A stretch of DNA of 64,000 nucleotides, taken from Flavobacterium tegetincola DSM 22377. Lineage in GTDB: Bacteria; Bacteroidota; Bacteroidia; Flavobacteriales; Flavobacteriaceae. Both the position numbers and the translations under genes were made by a program. Shown piece by piece: positions 54,816-62,688 of this stretch (positions within the stretch are counted from its first letter, which is position 1; each line of letters begins with the position of its first letter). The DNA lies in contig NZ_AUDN01000008.1 in NCBI RefSeq assembly GCF_000425485.1, positions 124,001 through 188,000 on the forward strand, written 5' to 3'. The notes under the pieces are model-generated. The model ran no database searches. It saw only the letters and a program-made list of their open reading frames with translations, and was not told the origin of the DNA.

Positions 54816-55241
54816 TCAGGCGTAAAAAATATATTGTTGGTACAATTTGAATAACGGCGGTGCATTTGGGCTGCAATAATAGGCCGTTTGATTTGAGGTT
54901 GCTGCGTTATTTTCTGCTTTTGCAAAAATCAATTCTTTTTGTACAGCGGGAATAAACGGCGCTTGTATGTGATAAGAAAATGTTTTGGTGGTAACTTCTT
55001 TGCTTTCTTTTTTTAAATCAACTACTTTATCTTTACAGCACGAGTCTTTTTTATTTTCGATTTGAATACAACAACAGTTGTCTTTAGTAGATTCCTGTTT
55101 TGACTGCAGCTGCACAGTTTCAAATACCGAAGAAAATGAAGCAATTTCATCTCCACAATAATGCACATTGAAAGCCAATCCGAAATTGGAAATCAAAAGC
55201 ATAAGTGCTAAAAATAAACTTGTGACATTTTTAATTCGCAT
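54816..55241 (-). CDS. HYC_CC_PP family small protein
   Basis: A 141-residue secreted protein with the family pattern. A signal-like helix (LFLALMLLISNFGLAFN) is followed by His27-Tyr28-Cys29, then Cys56-Cys57-Cys58 and Cys68-Cys69, and finally Cys123-Ser-Pro-Asn-Ala-Pro128-Pro129 before FKLYQQYIF. The cysteines suggest metal binding or disulfides. These proteins recur beside the HMA and CC-plug receptor genes in Bacteroidetes; their role is unknown. It lies 71 bases from the receptor gene. Confidence 0.92.
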   Translation of the reverse strand: MRIKNVTSLFLALMLLISNFGLAFNVHYCGDEIASFSSVFETVQLQSKQESTKDNCCCIQIENKKDSCCKDKVVDLKKESKEVTTKTFSYHIQAPFIPAVQKELIFAKAENNAATSNQTAYYCSPNAPPLFKLYQQYIFYA

Positions 55242-55277
55242 ACTGCAAATGTAGTTTAAATAATTACTTTAAAAGAA

Positions 55278-55733
55278 TTACAGATTCTGTTTCTTCACCT
55301 GTTCTTGCTGAAAGTAAAATCCAGGAATAAACAACAGTAAGAAAATCGGCTGGATTAAAAACCTTCTCACGTAGAAAACAGCCATAACTTTTTCACTAAA
55401 AAAATGAATAAGTCCAATAAAAAGCAACATCAGTACCACAAAGAAGAAGAAATACAAATATGCAGTCAATTTTACATGCTCCTTATTTTTAAAAATAATA
55501 TATATAATGAATACTGACAATGCGGAATTTAAAAAATACCTGACAAACAAACTTAAATAGAGCTTCCATTCTATTAAAGCAGGAATAGAATTATTAGAAT
55601 ATTCTCCTTTAAAAAAAACCAATAGAGGATCGTAGAATAGCGTATTCTCAAAATTCCTAATTAAAGCAAACCCGAATACGGCAAGCACAAACAAGAAAAC
55701 TCTAGCTTTATGCTGTAGTAGGTTTTGAAACAT
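55278..55733 (-). CDS. exosortase F system-associated protein
   Basis: A 151-residue membrane protein with about four helices (ARVFLFVLAVFGFALIRNFE, LFVRYFLNSALSVFIIYIIF, YFFFFVVLMLLFIGLIHFFS, LIQPIFLLLFIPGFYF). It is recognised by position and pattern as the protein family that accompanies XrtF: it directly follows xrtF and its start overlaps the xrtF 3' end by 26 bases, implying translational coupling. The YDPLLVFFKGEY loop is typical. No enzyme motif is seen. Confidence 0.88.
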   Translation of the reverse strand: MFQNLLQHKARVFLFVLAVFGFALIRNFENTLFYDPLLVFFKGEYSNNSIPALIEWKLYLSLFVRYFLNSALSVFIIYIIFKNKEHVKLTAYLYFFFFVVLMLLFIGLIHFFSEKVMAVFYVRRFLIQPIFLLLFIPGFYFQQEQVKKQNL

Positions 55734-56265
55734 CTTTTGTAAATTTAGTTACCCAAATAATCCAAAGAACAAATACGGTTCCGTAAATAACCAATGGAAA
55801 AACGGTGCCATGCAATAAATGTTCGTATTCAGGATATTTAATAATTCCAATGGTCAATAATGCAATTCGGAATATATTTAGAAAGTGTATGACTAGAAGA
55901 CCAAACGCAATAAAACACAACGTTTTTCCAAATCCTTTACTAAATGCCAAAATAAAAGCGACAAAGAGAATCATCACACTTATGGCATTACATCCTTCCA
56001 CAATTCGAACGATTGACCTACCGCCTACGCTAACTATTACCGATGGATCAAATGTACTTGGTCTCAAATCAATCGTATAATCGAATGCTTCCAATACCAC
56101 TTTTGTTTGCAGTGCCACTACATTGGTAAAGCCATCGTACTCCAAATCAGCAGCATTAAATTGACTTAAATAAAGCTGATAAAAGCCTACAAGTATCAAA
56201 TACGAGAGTAAGAAAACGCCTAAAAACTGCAAGAAAGGACGGTATTGTATTAAATATTCCTTCAA
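55708..56265 (-). CDS. xrtF: exosortase family protein XrtF
   Basis: A 185-residue membrane protease/transpeptidase of the exosortase family. The catalytic triad is Cys92 in VEGCNAISVMILF, Arg133 in LNIFRIALL, and His152 in HGTVFPLVIYG. Membrane helices flank these motifs. Exosortases process proteins with C-terminal sorting tails; XrtF is the flavobacterial type, whose substrates are not defined with confidence. The start is TTG (complement of CAA 56263-56265), behind a good promoter. The overlapping downstream gene is its usual partner. Confidence 0.93.
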   Translation of the reverse strand: MKEYLIQYRPFLQFLGVFLLSYLILVGFYQLYLSQFNAADLEYDGFTNVVALQTKVVLEAFDYTIDLRPSTFDPSVIVSVGGRSIVRIVEGCNAISVMILFVAFILAFSKGFGKTLCFIAFGLLVIHFLNIFRIALLTIGIIKYPEYEHLLHGTVFPLVIYGTVFVLWIIWVTKFTKDVSKPTTA

Positions 56266-56278
56266 AATTAATTTTTAA

Positions 56279-56308
56279 CAAATTTATATAATTTTCCAAA
56301 GCTACAAA
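56279..56308 (-). promoter_or_regulatory. promoter of xrtF
   Basis: On the minus strand TTTG (56308-56305) is followed after 18 bases by TAAATTTG (56286-56279), a near-perfect -33/-7 pair. The TTG start codon of xrtF lies 13 bases after the -7 box, so the leader is very short. It is divergent from the GAF-protein promoter. Confidence 0.7.
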
Positions 56309-56312
56309 TAAA

Positions 56313-56320
56313 TACTTTTG
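56313..56320 (+). promoter_or_regulatory. candidate -7 element for the GAF protein gene
   Basis: TACTTTTG matches TAnnTTTG. Its TTG could be taken as a start codon, but the ATG at 56336 is the better start, 15 bases after the box. No clear -33 box. Confidence 0.5.
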
Positions 56321-56335
56321 CATAAAAAGTACATT

Positions 56336-56791
56336 ATGACATTTGAAGAATTAAAACCGAAAGTCCAAGATATATTGACTAAAACTGACATTCTCCGCAA
56401 TGAGAAACTGGTTCAGATTTGCCATCTATTGAAAGACAATATAGATTATTATGATTGGGTGGGTTTCTATTTTAGAAACGGCGACAAAGAAGAATTACTG
56501 TTAGGACCCTATGTTGGAGAATCAACGGATCATACTGTTATTCCATTTGGTAAAGGAATTTGTGGCCAAGTAGCGGTTTCCAATCAAAATTTTGTAGTGC
56601 CAGATGTTCAAGCACAAGACAATTACATTGCTTGCAGCATTTCTGTAAAATCTGAAATTGTAGTTCCTTTATTTGTAAACGGAGAGAATATTGGACAAAT
56701 TGACATCGATTCAAGTGTGAGAGATCCTTTTACAGAAGCAGATGAACGCTTTTTAGAATTTGTAAATGCAGAGATAGCAAAAACTTTTTAA
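56336..56791 (+). CDS. GAF domain protein, probable free methionine-(R)-sulfoxide reductase
   Basis: A 151-residue single GAF domain. YYDWVGFYFRNGDKEELLLG, VIPFGKGICGQVAVSNQNFV and SEIVVPLFVNGENIGQIDID match the free-Met-R-sulfoxide reductase family. Cys76 in GKGICG and Cys100 in YIACSIS align in spacing (24 residues) with the C94/C118 pair of the E. coli enzyme; the third cysteine (C84) is replaced by His66. It would reduce free methionine sulfoxide with thioredoxin. The activity is plausible but not certain. The start is ATG 56336; the longer frame uses a TTG inside the promoter. Confidence 0.85.
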   Translation: MTFEELKPKVQDILTKTDILRNEKLVQICHLLKDNIDYYDWVGFYFRNGDKEELLLGPYVGESTDHTVIPFGKGICGQVAVSNQNFVVPDVQAQDNYIACSISVKSEIVVPLFVNGENIGQIDIDSSVRDPFTEADERFLEFVNAEIAKTF

Positions 56792-56923
56792 GGAAAGGGG
56801 TCAAGACACTGATTTACTAATCCAATAAGAACTTAAGTATCAGAACCTCAATATATCATTGCGTTAGACGGTAGAAATATAATTTCTTTTCGATCAAAGC
56901 ATTATTTAAATAAAAAAATGTCT

Positions 56924-56953
56924 TACTTTTGCACGCAAATACGATAAACGTAT
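56924..56953 (+). promoter_or_regulatory. rpsO -7 element and leader hairpin
   Basis: TACTTTTG (56924-56931) matches TAnnTTTG. Eight bases later ATACG (56939-56943) pairs with CGTAT (56949-56953) around loop ATAAA, giving a small hairpin near the 5' end of the predicted rpsO leader. S15 is known to regulate its own mRNA in several phyla. Confidence 0.5.
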
Positions 56954-56982
56954 CTACATAATAATCATTAAATAATATTAGC

Positions 56983-57252
56983 ATGTACTTAACTAAAGAA
57001 GTTAAAGCAGAAATCTTCGCTAAACACGGAGGATCAGAAGCAAACACTGGAAAATCTGAATCTCAGATCGCATTGTTTACATTTAGAATCAACCACCTTA
57101 CTGAGCACTTGAAAAAAAATCGTCACGATTTTAACACAGAGCGTTCATTAGTAATGTTGGTAGGTAAAAGAAGAAGTTTGTTGGATTACTTGAAAAAGAC
57201 TGAAATCAACAGATATCGTGAAATTATCAAAGAATTGGGTATTAGAAAATAA
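56983..57252 (+). CDS. rpsO: 30S ribosomal protein S15
   Basis: An 89-residue ribosomal protein binding the central domain of 16S rRNA: MYLTKEVKAEIFAKHGGSEA, KSESQIALFTFRINHLTEHL, KKNRHDFNTERSLVMLVGKR and KTEINRYREIIKELGIRK are all canonical. It has its own promoter and terminator, with pnp beginning 211 bases downstream. The adjacency of rpsO and pnp is shared with many bacteria. Confidence 0.99.
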   Translation: MYLTKEVKAEIFAKHGGSEANTGKSESQIALFTFRINHLTEHLKKNRHDFNTERSLVMLVGKRRSLLDYLKKTEINRYREIIKELGIRK

Positions 57253-57260
57253 TCAATATG

Positions 57261-57290
57261 AAAAAGAGGTGCACACGCGCCTCTTTTTTT
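57261..57290 (+). terminator. terminator of rpsO
   Basis: AAAAAGAGGTGC (57261-57272) pairs with GCGCCTCTTTTT (57277 onward, one G-T wobble) around loop ACAC, followed by T7. Between this and pnp (57291-57463) lies the pnp leader with its palindrome. Confidence 0.9.
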
Positions 57291-57391
57291 ATTTAAGTAT
57301 TTTGATTTTAGAATTCAGAATTCTTGAGAGTTAGCAATTTAAATTCATTTTTGATATTGCTATTGAAATTAAAAAAAGTTTGGTTTTTCAT

Positions 57392-57438
57392 TGGGTTTTA
57401 GAGCAATAACTACGCAACAACAACACAACTAAAACCCA
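57392..57438 (+). promoter_or_regulatory. 10-bp inverted repeat in the pnp leader
   Basis: TGGGTTTTAG (57392-57401) is perfectly complementary to CTAAAACCCA (57429-57438) with a 27-base CA-rich loop (contains CAACAACAACAC). It ends 25 bases before the pnp ATG. It may be a leader hairpin for control of polynucleotide phosphorylase, as in E. coli where a pnp leader stem is cleaved by RNase III and bound by the enzyme. Confidence 0.6.
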
Positions 57439-57463
57439 TGTTTAATCAATAAGAGAAATAATT

Positions 57464-59650
57464 ATGATTCCACAATTATTTGTAGAAAGCATCGATTTAG
57501 GTGATGGAAGAAGCATCACAATCGAGACAGGTCGTTTAGCTAAACAAGCAGACGGTTCTGTAGTAGTAAGAATTGGAAAAACTGTAATTTTAGGTACAGT
57601 TGTTTCCTCAAGAAAAGCAAGTCCTGGTATCGACTTTTTACCGTTAACGGTAGATTACAGAGAGAAATTTGCTGCAGCAGGTCGTTTTCCTGGTGGTTTC
57701 TTCAAAAGAGAAGCACGTCCAAGTGACAACGAAGTATTAACAATGAGATTAGTTGACCGTGTTTTACGTCCACTTTTCCCATCAGATTATCACGCAGAAG
57801 TGCAAGTTATGATTCAGTTGATGTCTCATGACGAAGATGTAATGCCAGATGCATTAGCAGGTTTAGCGGCTTCGGCAGCACTTGCATTGTCTGACATTCC
57901 TTTTGAAACGTTGATTTCTGAAGCTAGAGTTGGAAGAATTGATGGGGAATTCATCATCAATCCATCTCGTGCACAATTAGAAGAATCTGACATCGATATG
58001 ATGATTGGTGCTTCTATGGATTCTATCGCAATGGTAGAAGGAGAAATGAAAGAAATTTCTGAAGCTGAAATGTTAGATGCAATTAAATTTGCACACGAAC
58101 ATATCAAAAATCAAATTTCTGCTCAAATGCGTTTGCAAGCTGCTTTTGGTAAAAAAGAAGTTAGAACGTACGAAGGCGAAAGAGAAGATGAAGCGATTTA
58201 CGAAAAAGTAAAAGCAGCATCTTACGATAAAATTTACGCGATTGCAAGCAAAGGTTCGGCGAAACACGAACGTTCAGCTGCATTTGACGAAGTTAAAGAA
58301 GAAGTAAAAACATTATTTACTGAAGAAGAATTGGCAGCTGATGGAGATTTAGTTTCTAAATATTTCAAGAAAGTCAACAAAGAAGCAGTTCGTAACGTAA
58401 CTTTAGATTTAGGAACTCGTTTAGACGGAAGAAAAACGACTGAAATCAGAGATATCTGGTGTGAAGTAGATTATTTACCATCTGTTCACGGTTCTGCACT
58501 GTTTACACGTGGAGAAACGCAAGCATTGGCAACTGCAACTTTAGGAACTTCTAGAGAAGCGAACCAAATTGATTCTCCATCACAACAAGGAGAAGAGAAA
58601 TTCTATTTGCACTATAATTTCCCACCATTTTCTACAGGAGAAGCTCGTCCATTGAGAGGAACTTCAAGAAGAGAAGTTGGTCACGGAAACTTGGCACAAA
58701 GAGCGCTGAAAAACATGATTCCAACTGATTGTCCTTACACCATTCGTGTAGTTTCTGAAGTTTTAGAATCAAATGGTTCGTCTTCAATGGCAACAGTTTG
58801 TGCTGGAACTTTATCCTTAATGGATGCTGGTATTCAAATGATTCGCCCAGTTTCTGGAATCGCGATGGGATTGATTACTGATGGAGATCGTTTTGCTGTT
58901 TTATCTGATATTTTAGGTGATGAAGATCATTTAGGAGATATGGATTTCAAAGTAACAGGAACTTCTGAAGGAATTACGGCTTGTCAAATGGACATCAAAA
59001 TTGACGGATTGAAATACGAAATCATGGAGCAAGCATTAGCTCAAGCTCGTGATGGACGTTTGCATATTCTTGGTAAATTGGTTGAAACTTTAGCTAAGCC
59101 AAACGAAGATGTAAAAGCACACTCTCCAAAAATCATTACAAGAAGAATTCCAAATGCATTCATTGGAGCCTTAATCGGACCTGGTGGAAAAGTGATTCAA
59201 GAATTGCAAAAAGCAACTGGAACTACAATTGTTATCAATGAAGATCCAGTTACGGAAGAAGGAGTTATTGAAATTTTAGGAACTGATCCTGCCGGAATTG
59301 AAGCAGTATTGGCGAAAATTAAATCGATCACTTTCAAACCTCAAATGAATGAGTCTTACGATGTGAAAGTAATTAAAATGTTGGATTTTGGTGCAGTGGT
59401 TGAATACCTCGAAGCTCCAGGAAACGAAGTTTTATTACACGTATCTGAATTGGCTTGGGAACGTACAGAAAACGTTTCTGATGTAGTAAACATGGGAGAT
59501 ACCTTCCAAGTGAAATACATGGGAATGGATCCTAAAACTAGAAAAGAAAAAGTGTCTAGAAAAGCGTTAATGCCAAGACCTCCAAGAGATGAAAATGCTC
59601 CAAGAGAAGAAAGAGCACCTCGTCCAGAAAGACGTGATGACCGAAGATAA
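57464..59650 (+). CDS. pnp: polynucleotide phosphorylase
   Basis: A 728-residue 3'-5' exoribonuclease using phosphate. Two RNase PH domains are visible ([20 protein letters not shown] near residue 77; [20 protein letters not shown] near 395), with catalytic [20 protein letters not shown] near residue 505. The KH domain has [20 protein letters not shown] and the S1 domain has [20 protein letters not shown]. The C-terminal tail is arginine-rich ([13 protein letters not shown]). It processes and degrades mRNA in the cytoplasm. It is preceded by a long leader and ended by a strong terminator. Confidence 0.99.
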   Translation: MIPQLFVESIDLGDGRSITIETGRLAKQADGSVVVRIGKTVILGTVVSSRKASPGIDFLPLTVDYREKFAAAGRFPGGFFKREARPSDNEVLTMRLVDRVLRPLFPSDYHAEVQVMIQLMSHDEDVMPDALAGLAASAALALSDIPFETLISEARVGRIDGEFIINPSRAQLEESDIDMMIGASMDSIAMVEGEMKEISEAEMLDAIKFAHEHIKNQISAQMRLQAAFGKKEVRTYEGEREDEAIYEKVKAASYDKIYAIASKGSAKHERSAAFDEVKEEVKTLFTEEELAADGDLVSKYFKKVNKEAVRNVTLDLGTRLDGRKTTEIRDIWCEVDYLPSVHGSALFTRGETQALATATLGTSREANQIDSPSQQGEEKFYLHYNFPPFSTGEARPLRGTSRREVGHGNLAQRALKNMIPTDCPYTIRVVSEVLESNGSSSMATVCAGTLSLMDAGIQMIRPVSGIAMGLITDGDRFAVLSDILGDEDHLGDMDFKVTGTSEGITACQMDIKIDGLKYEIMEQALAQARDGRLHILGKLVETLAKPNEDVKAHSPKIITRRIPNAFIGALIGPGGKVIQELQKATGTTIVINEDPVTEEGVIEILGTDPAGIEAVLAKIKSITFKPQMNESYDVKVIKMLDFGAVVEYLEAPGNEVLLHVSELAWERTENVSDVVNMGDTFQVKYMGMDPKTRKEKVSRKALMPRPPRDENAPREERAPRPERRDDRR

Positions 59651-59682
59651 GATTACAACTTTATAAAAGGTTTAATTCAATT

Positions 59683-59716
59683 AAAACCCCATTTCATTTA
59701 TTTGAAATGGGGTTTT
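59683..59716 (+). terminator. terminator of pnp (CCCCATTTCA hairpin family)
   Basis: AAAACCCCATTTCA (59683-59696) pairs with TGAAATGGGGTTTT (59703-59716) around TTTATT. Very similar hairpins occur at 60881 and 61703. Confidence 0.93.
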
Positions 59717-59750
59717 TAAGTTTAAAATACATTACTTCTTGAAAATTATT

Positions 59751-59758
59751 TATATTTG
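59751..59758 (+). promoter_or_regulatory. candidate -7 element for the gene at 59778
   Basis: TATATTTG matches TAnnTTTG, 19 bases before the ATG. No clear -33 box. Confidence 0.45.
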
Positions 59759-59777
59759 GGAATCAATTTAAAAGAAT

Positions 59778-60404
59778 ATGTTTACAAAAGAGTTTAAACA
59801 AGCGATTCAAGAACTGCCAAGTGCTGAAAAAGACAAGTTAATCTTTCGACTTTTGAGACGAGATTTGGACCTTGCTAACCGGTTGCATTTTGAATTGGTT
59901 GATGTGGAAACTGTGGAAGAAAAAAGAAACACCTTTGAAAAAGAGATGTTTACTAAAATAAAACACTATTCTGAACGGTTTTATTCTGTAGGTTATTTGC
60001 TGCAAGACACCCGGTTTATGAGTGGGGAGATTACGAATCACGTTAAAATAACCAAAGATAAATTTGGAGAAATTACTTTAAATACAAAAATGCTAATTCA
60101 GCTTTTGACACTGAATAATGATAAAATCCAACAACAAACCTATTCAAAATCCTACACTTTGTGTATTTATGTAATTGCACGAGCTTTTAAAATTTTACTT
60201 TTGATAAAAGCGATTGACGAAGATTATTTCATTGATTTTAAAGAAGACCTTTCTCAACTTGGAAAACTAATAGGACAGAATCCTATGTTAATGCGAACCG
60301 CTATAAATAATGGACTGGATGTAAACTGGCTGCTTTCTGGCGAAATTCCGGAAAACATTGTAGCGATGCATAAAGAAATTCGGGCAAATGGGTTTTTGAA
60401 GTAG
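59778..60404 (+). CDS. conserved hypothetical helical protein
   Basis: A 208-residue, mostly helical cytoplasmic protein. Conserved-looking stretches are FKQAIQELPSAEKDKLIFRL, ADLA-type helices, MSGEITNHVKITKDKFGEI near residue 80 and YTLCIYVIARAFKILLLIKA near residue 125. The end has AINNGLDVNWLLSGEIPENI. From memory, homologues occur throughout Flavobacteriia, some labelled deoxyuridine triphosphatase without clear support; the dUTPase motifs are not visible here. The function is unknown. Confidence 0.8.
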   Translation: MFTKEFKQAIQELPSAEKDKLIFRLLRRDLDLANRLHFELVDVETVEEKRNTFEKEMFTKIKHYSERFYSVGYLLQDTRFMSGEITNHVKITKDKFGEITLNTKMLIQLLTLNNDKIQQQTYSKSYTLCIYVIARAFKILLLIKAIDEDYFIDFKEDLSQLGKLIGQNPMLMRTAINNGLDVNWLLSGEIPENIVAMHKEIRANGFLK

Positions 60405-60433
60405 ATTCTAATTTTATATGATTAGTAAATTTT

Positions 60434-60469
60434 CACCTGCAAGGTTTTTAAAACCTTGTAGGTGTTTTT
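60434..60469 (+). terminator. terminator and palindromic repeat after the gene at 59778
   Basis: CACCTGCAAGGTTTT (60434-60448) pairs with AAAACCTTGTAGGTG (60450-60464), followed by TTTTT. A degenerate copy occurs at 60823-60850, so the palindrome is both terminator-like and repeated. Confidence 0.7.
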
Positions 60470-60569
60470 GATTTTAAAGAACCATCTAATCAAATTTTTT
60501 CATTACAAAATAAATCTAAAACTTAAATTCTAAGAAAGCTATATTTGTTTCTACACTAAATCATACAAA

Positions 60570-60807
60570 ATGCACATCGAAACCATTTTCAGCACTATAG
60601 CCAACAAAATAATAAACGAAATTGAAACTGCGGAAAAATCTGTTTATATTGCAGTTGCTTGGTTTACAAATAGATTAATATTTGAAAAATTAAATCTACA
60701 TCGGAGCTTTCAATGAATTTGGAAATGGAAAAAAAATAAAATATAAATGGAAGAATCTGTTGAAAGAAATTTCAGGTTTAACTCATTTTAAATTGCCTTT
60801 AAATTAG
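60570..60807 (+). pseudogene. decayed phospholipase D-like protein fragment
   Basis: From ATG 60570 a 48-codon frame reads MHIETIFSTIANKIINEIET, then AEKSVYIAVAWFTNRLIFEK and stops at TGA 60714-60716. The start is characteristic of PLD-like (HKD) nuclease proteins, but no HKD motif remains. In the +1 frame an open piece from about 60697 to TAG 60805-60807 encodes YIGAFNEFGNGKKIKYKWKN and more, probably a C-terminal remnant of the same or another gene after internal deletion. It is flanked by palindromic repeats. Confidence 0.6.
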
Positions 60808-60822
60808 TTCAATAAATTAAAA

Positions 60823-60850
60823 ACCTACACCGTTTTAGAAACCTTGCAGG
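60823..60850. repeat. degenerate copy of the CCTGCAAGGTTTT palindrome
   Basis: CCTACACCGTTTTAGAAACC continues to TTGCAGG. It resembles the palindrome at 60434-60464 with several changes, and together the two copies bracket the PLD-like remnant. Confidence 0.5.
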
Positions 60851-60880
60851 ATAATTCAACTTTTTTAATTCAACATGAAT

Positions 60881-60916
60881 AAACCCCATTTTAAATAAAT
60901 GAAAAAAGGGGTTTTT
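60881..60916 (+). terminator. hairpin of the CCCCATTT family
   Basis: AAACCCC (60881-60887) pairs with GGGGTTT (60908-60914), with an imperfect inner helix, then TT. It is a weaker version of the pnp terminator and lies 70 bases before the gene at 60985. Confidence 0.55.
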
Positions 60917-60984
60917 AAGTTTTTATTGTCAAAATTTGCTTTGCAATAACGTACCTTACTCGATAGATTAAAAGAAAAAAAATT

Positions 60985-61641
60985 ATGAAATATCAAGTTA
61001 CCATCAATCACATCAATAATGTTGATGATTTAGAGCATTATTGGACCAACGAAGATTATGTAAATCTGTTGGCTCAATTTGATTATCCAGAGGCAAAAAG
61101 CACGAGTCTAACAGAATTACAAGAACTGCTTTCAATGGCTGTAAGTGATTTTGAACCCAATGATGCTGCTTCAAAGGTATTGGCTTACAAATTAAGTGAC
61201 CATTTGAATGAAGGACAAATTGACCAACTTTCTAATGAAATGCTGATTGATAAAGTGTGTGAAGAATATCCAGAAATAGGTTTGCATGCCGATTTGTATC
61301 AAATCAATCAATTGTTGTACAAAGCCTACAATGGAAAGTTTTTGAATGCTAAAGCAAGTATTATCAGTTGCACGATAACTCCTGATGTTACGGAAAACAG
61401 CGAACCACTCTCAAAAGCAGCAATCTTAAGAGTTCTATATGCCGGATTTTCGCCAAGAAACGTGATCAAGCGACTCTTTAATGAACAATTGACTACTGAT
61501 GTGGAATTTGTTGAAGCCGAAGATATACTTTGGCATTTGAATACCTCAGATAATATAACTTATGAAATAATAACCTCAGAGTATTGGTTGGATAGAGAAG
61601 ACTTTGCAGCAACCTCCTTCCCTTCTGAAGTCAGTTTCTAA
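60985..61641 (+). CDS. conserved hypothetical protein
   Basis: A 218-residue soluble protein with many acidic residues, starting MKYQVTINHINNVDDLEHYW. Features: a leading beta-strand, helical stretches (TELQELLSMAVSDFEPNDAA, LSKAAILRVLYAGFSPRNVI) and a C-terminus with EYWLDREDFAATSFPSEVSF. No signal peptide, membrane helix or catalytic motif. I do not recognise it. It stands alone between two hairpins; the intergenic DNA upstream contains the decayed fragment. Confidence 0.7.
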   Translation: MKYQVTINHINNVDDLEHYWTNEDYVNLLAQFDYPEAKSTSLTELQELLSMAVSDFEPNDAASKVLAYKLSDHLNEGQIDQLSNEMLIDKVCEEYPEIGLHADLYQINQLLYKAYNGKFLNAKASIISCTITPDVTENSEPLSKAAILRVLYAGFSPRNVIKRLFNEQLTTDVEFVEAEDILWHLNTSDNITYEIITSEYWLDREDFAATSFPSEVSF

Positions 61642-61702
61642 TTATTGAAATAGCAATTAATTCTTTAAAGCTTTTACAACAATTCTTTTTTTGCTCCATA
61701 AA

Positions 61703-61737
61703 AAAACCCCATTTCATGAATTTGAAATGGGTTTTTT
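61703..61737. terminator. bidirectional terminator between the gene at 60985 and cysM
   Basis: AAAACCCCATTTCA (61703-61716) pairs with TGAAATGGG plus TTTT (61723 onward) around TGAATT. It is the third member of the CCCCATTTCA hairpin family and serves both convergent genes. Confidence 0.88.
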
Positions 61738-61756
61738 GAGTTTATGTGAGATTGGA

Positions 61757-62665
61757 TTAAAACAGTCCTTCCACTGATAAATAACGTTCTCCTGTATCGT
61801 AATTAAAAGTCAACACCACGGCATCTTGCGGAATTTCTTTCAACTTCTTAGCTACTGCTGCAAGTGAAGATCCTGTAGAAACACCGGTTAGAATTCCTTC
61901 TTTTCGAGCTATCTGTCTTGTAAATTCATATGCTTCGTCCTTACCCACTTGAATCACTTCATCAATCGCGTTTGCATGGTAATTTAATGGAACAAAACCA
62001 GCTCCGATTCCTTGCAAAGGATGTGGACCAGGATTCCCTCCACTTAAAACTGGCGACAATTCGGGTTCAACGGCAATCACTTTTAGATTAGAAAATTTTT
62101 CTTTCAACACTTCAGCAACACCTGTAATATGACCGCCCGTTCCTACTCCAGTAATAATGTAGTCTAAACCGTCTGGAAAATCATTTGCAATTTCTAGTGC
62201 CGTAGTGGTTTTGTGGATTTCAATATTCGCTGGATTGTCAAATTGTTTTGGAGACCAACCGTTAGGCGTTTCTTTTACCAATTCCGCAGCGCGTTCAATG
62301 GCGCCTTTCATTCCTTTCTCTTTCGGAGTCAATTCAAATTCGGCACCGTAGATTTCCATCAATTTTCTACGTTCGACACTCATCGATTCGGGCATTACTA
62401 AAATCACTTTGTAACCCTTTACCGCAGCTACTAGTGACAAACCAATTCCTGTATTTCCAGAAGTGGGTTCAATAATAACGCTATTCGGATTTAAAAGGCC
62501 TTTCTTTTCGGCGTCTTCAATCATTGCTAAAGCAATTCGGTCTTTAATGCTGTTTCCAGGATTATTGCGTTCCAGTTTGATCCAAACATTTCTGTTTTCA
62601 AATAATCGTTCTAATTTAACGACAGGTGTATTTCCAATGGTTTCTAAAATGCTATTCGCTTTCAT
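61757..62665 (-). CDS. cysM: cysteine synthase (O-acetylserine sulfhydrylase, CysM/CysK type)
   Basis: A 302-residue PLP enzyme making L-cysteine from O-acetylserine and sulfide (or thiosulfate in the CysM type). Lys41 in [11 protein letters not shown] binds [23 protein letters not shown] (about residues 66-85) and [16 protein letters not shown] are canonical, and [20 protein letters not shown] lies near the C-terminus. The size and the RxxR-free C-terminus resemble CysM, but the symbol is tentative against cysK. It is the second gene of a cysE-cysM operon, 23 bases after cysE. Confidence 0.95.
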   Translation of the reverse strand: MKANSILETIGNTPVVKLERLFENRNVWIKLERNNPGNSIKDRIALAMIEDAEKKGLLNPNSVIIEPTSGNTGIGLSLVAAVKGYKVILVMPESMSVERRKLMEIYGAEFELTPKEKGMKGAIERAAELVKETPNGWSPKQFDNPANIEIHKTTTALEIANDFPDGLDYIITGVGTGGHITGVAEVLKEKFSNLKVIAVEPELSPVLSGGNPGPHPLQGIGAGFVPLNYHANAIDEVIQVGKDEAYEFTRQIARKEGILTGVSTGSSLAAVAKKLKEIPQDAVVLTFNYDTGERYLSVEGLF

Positions 62666-62688
62666 ATTGCGGTTTTTTAATTTTTAAA

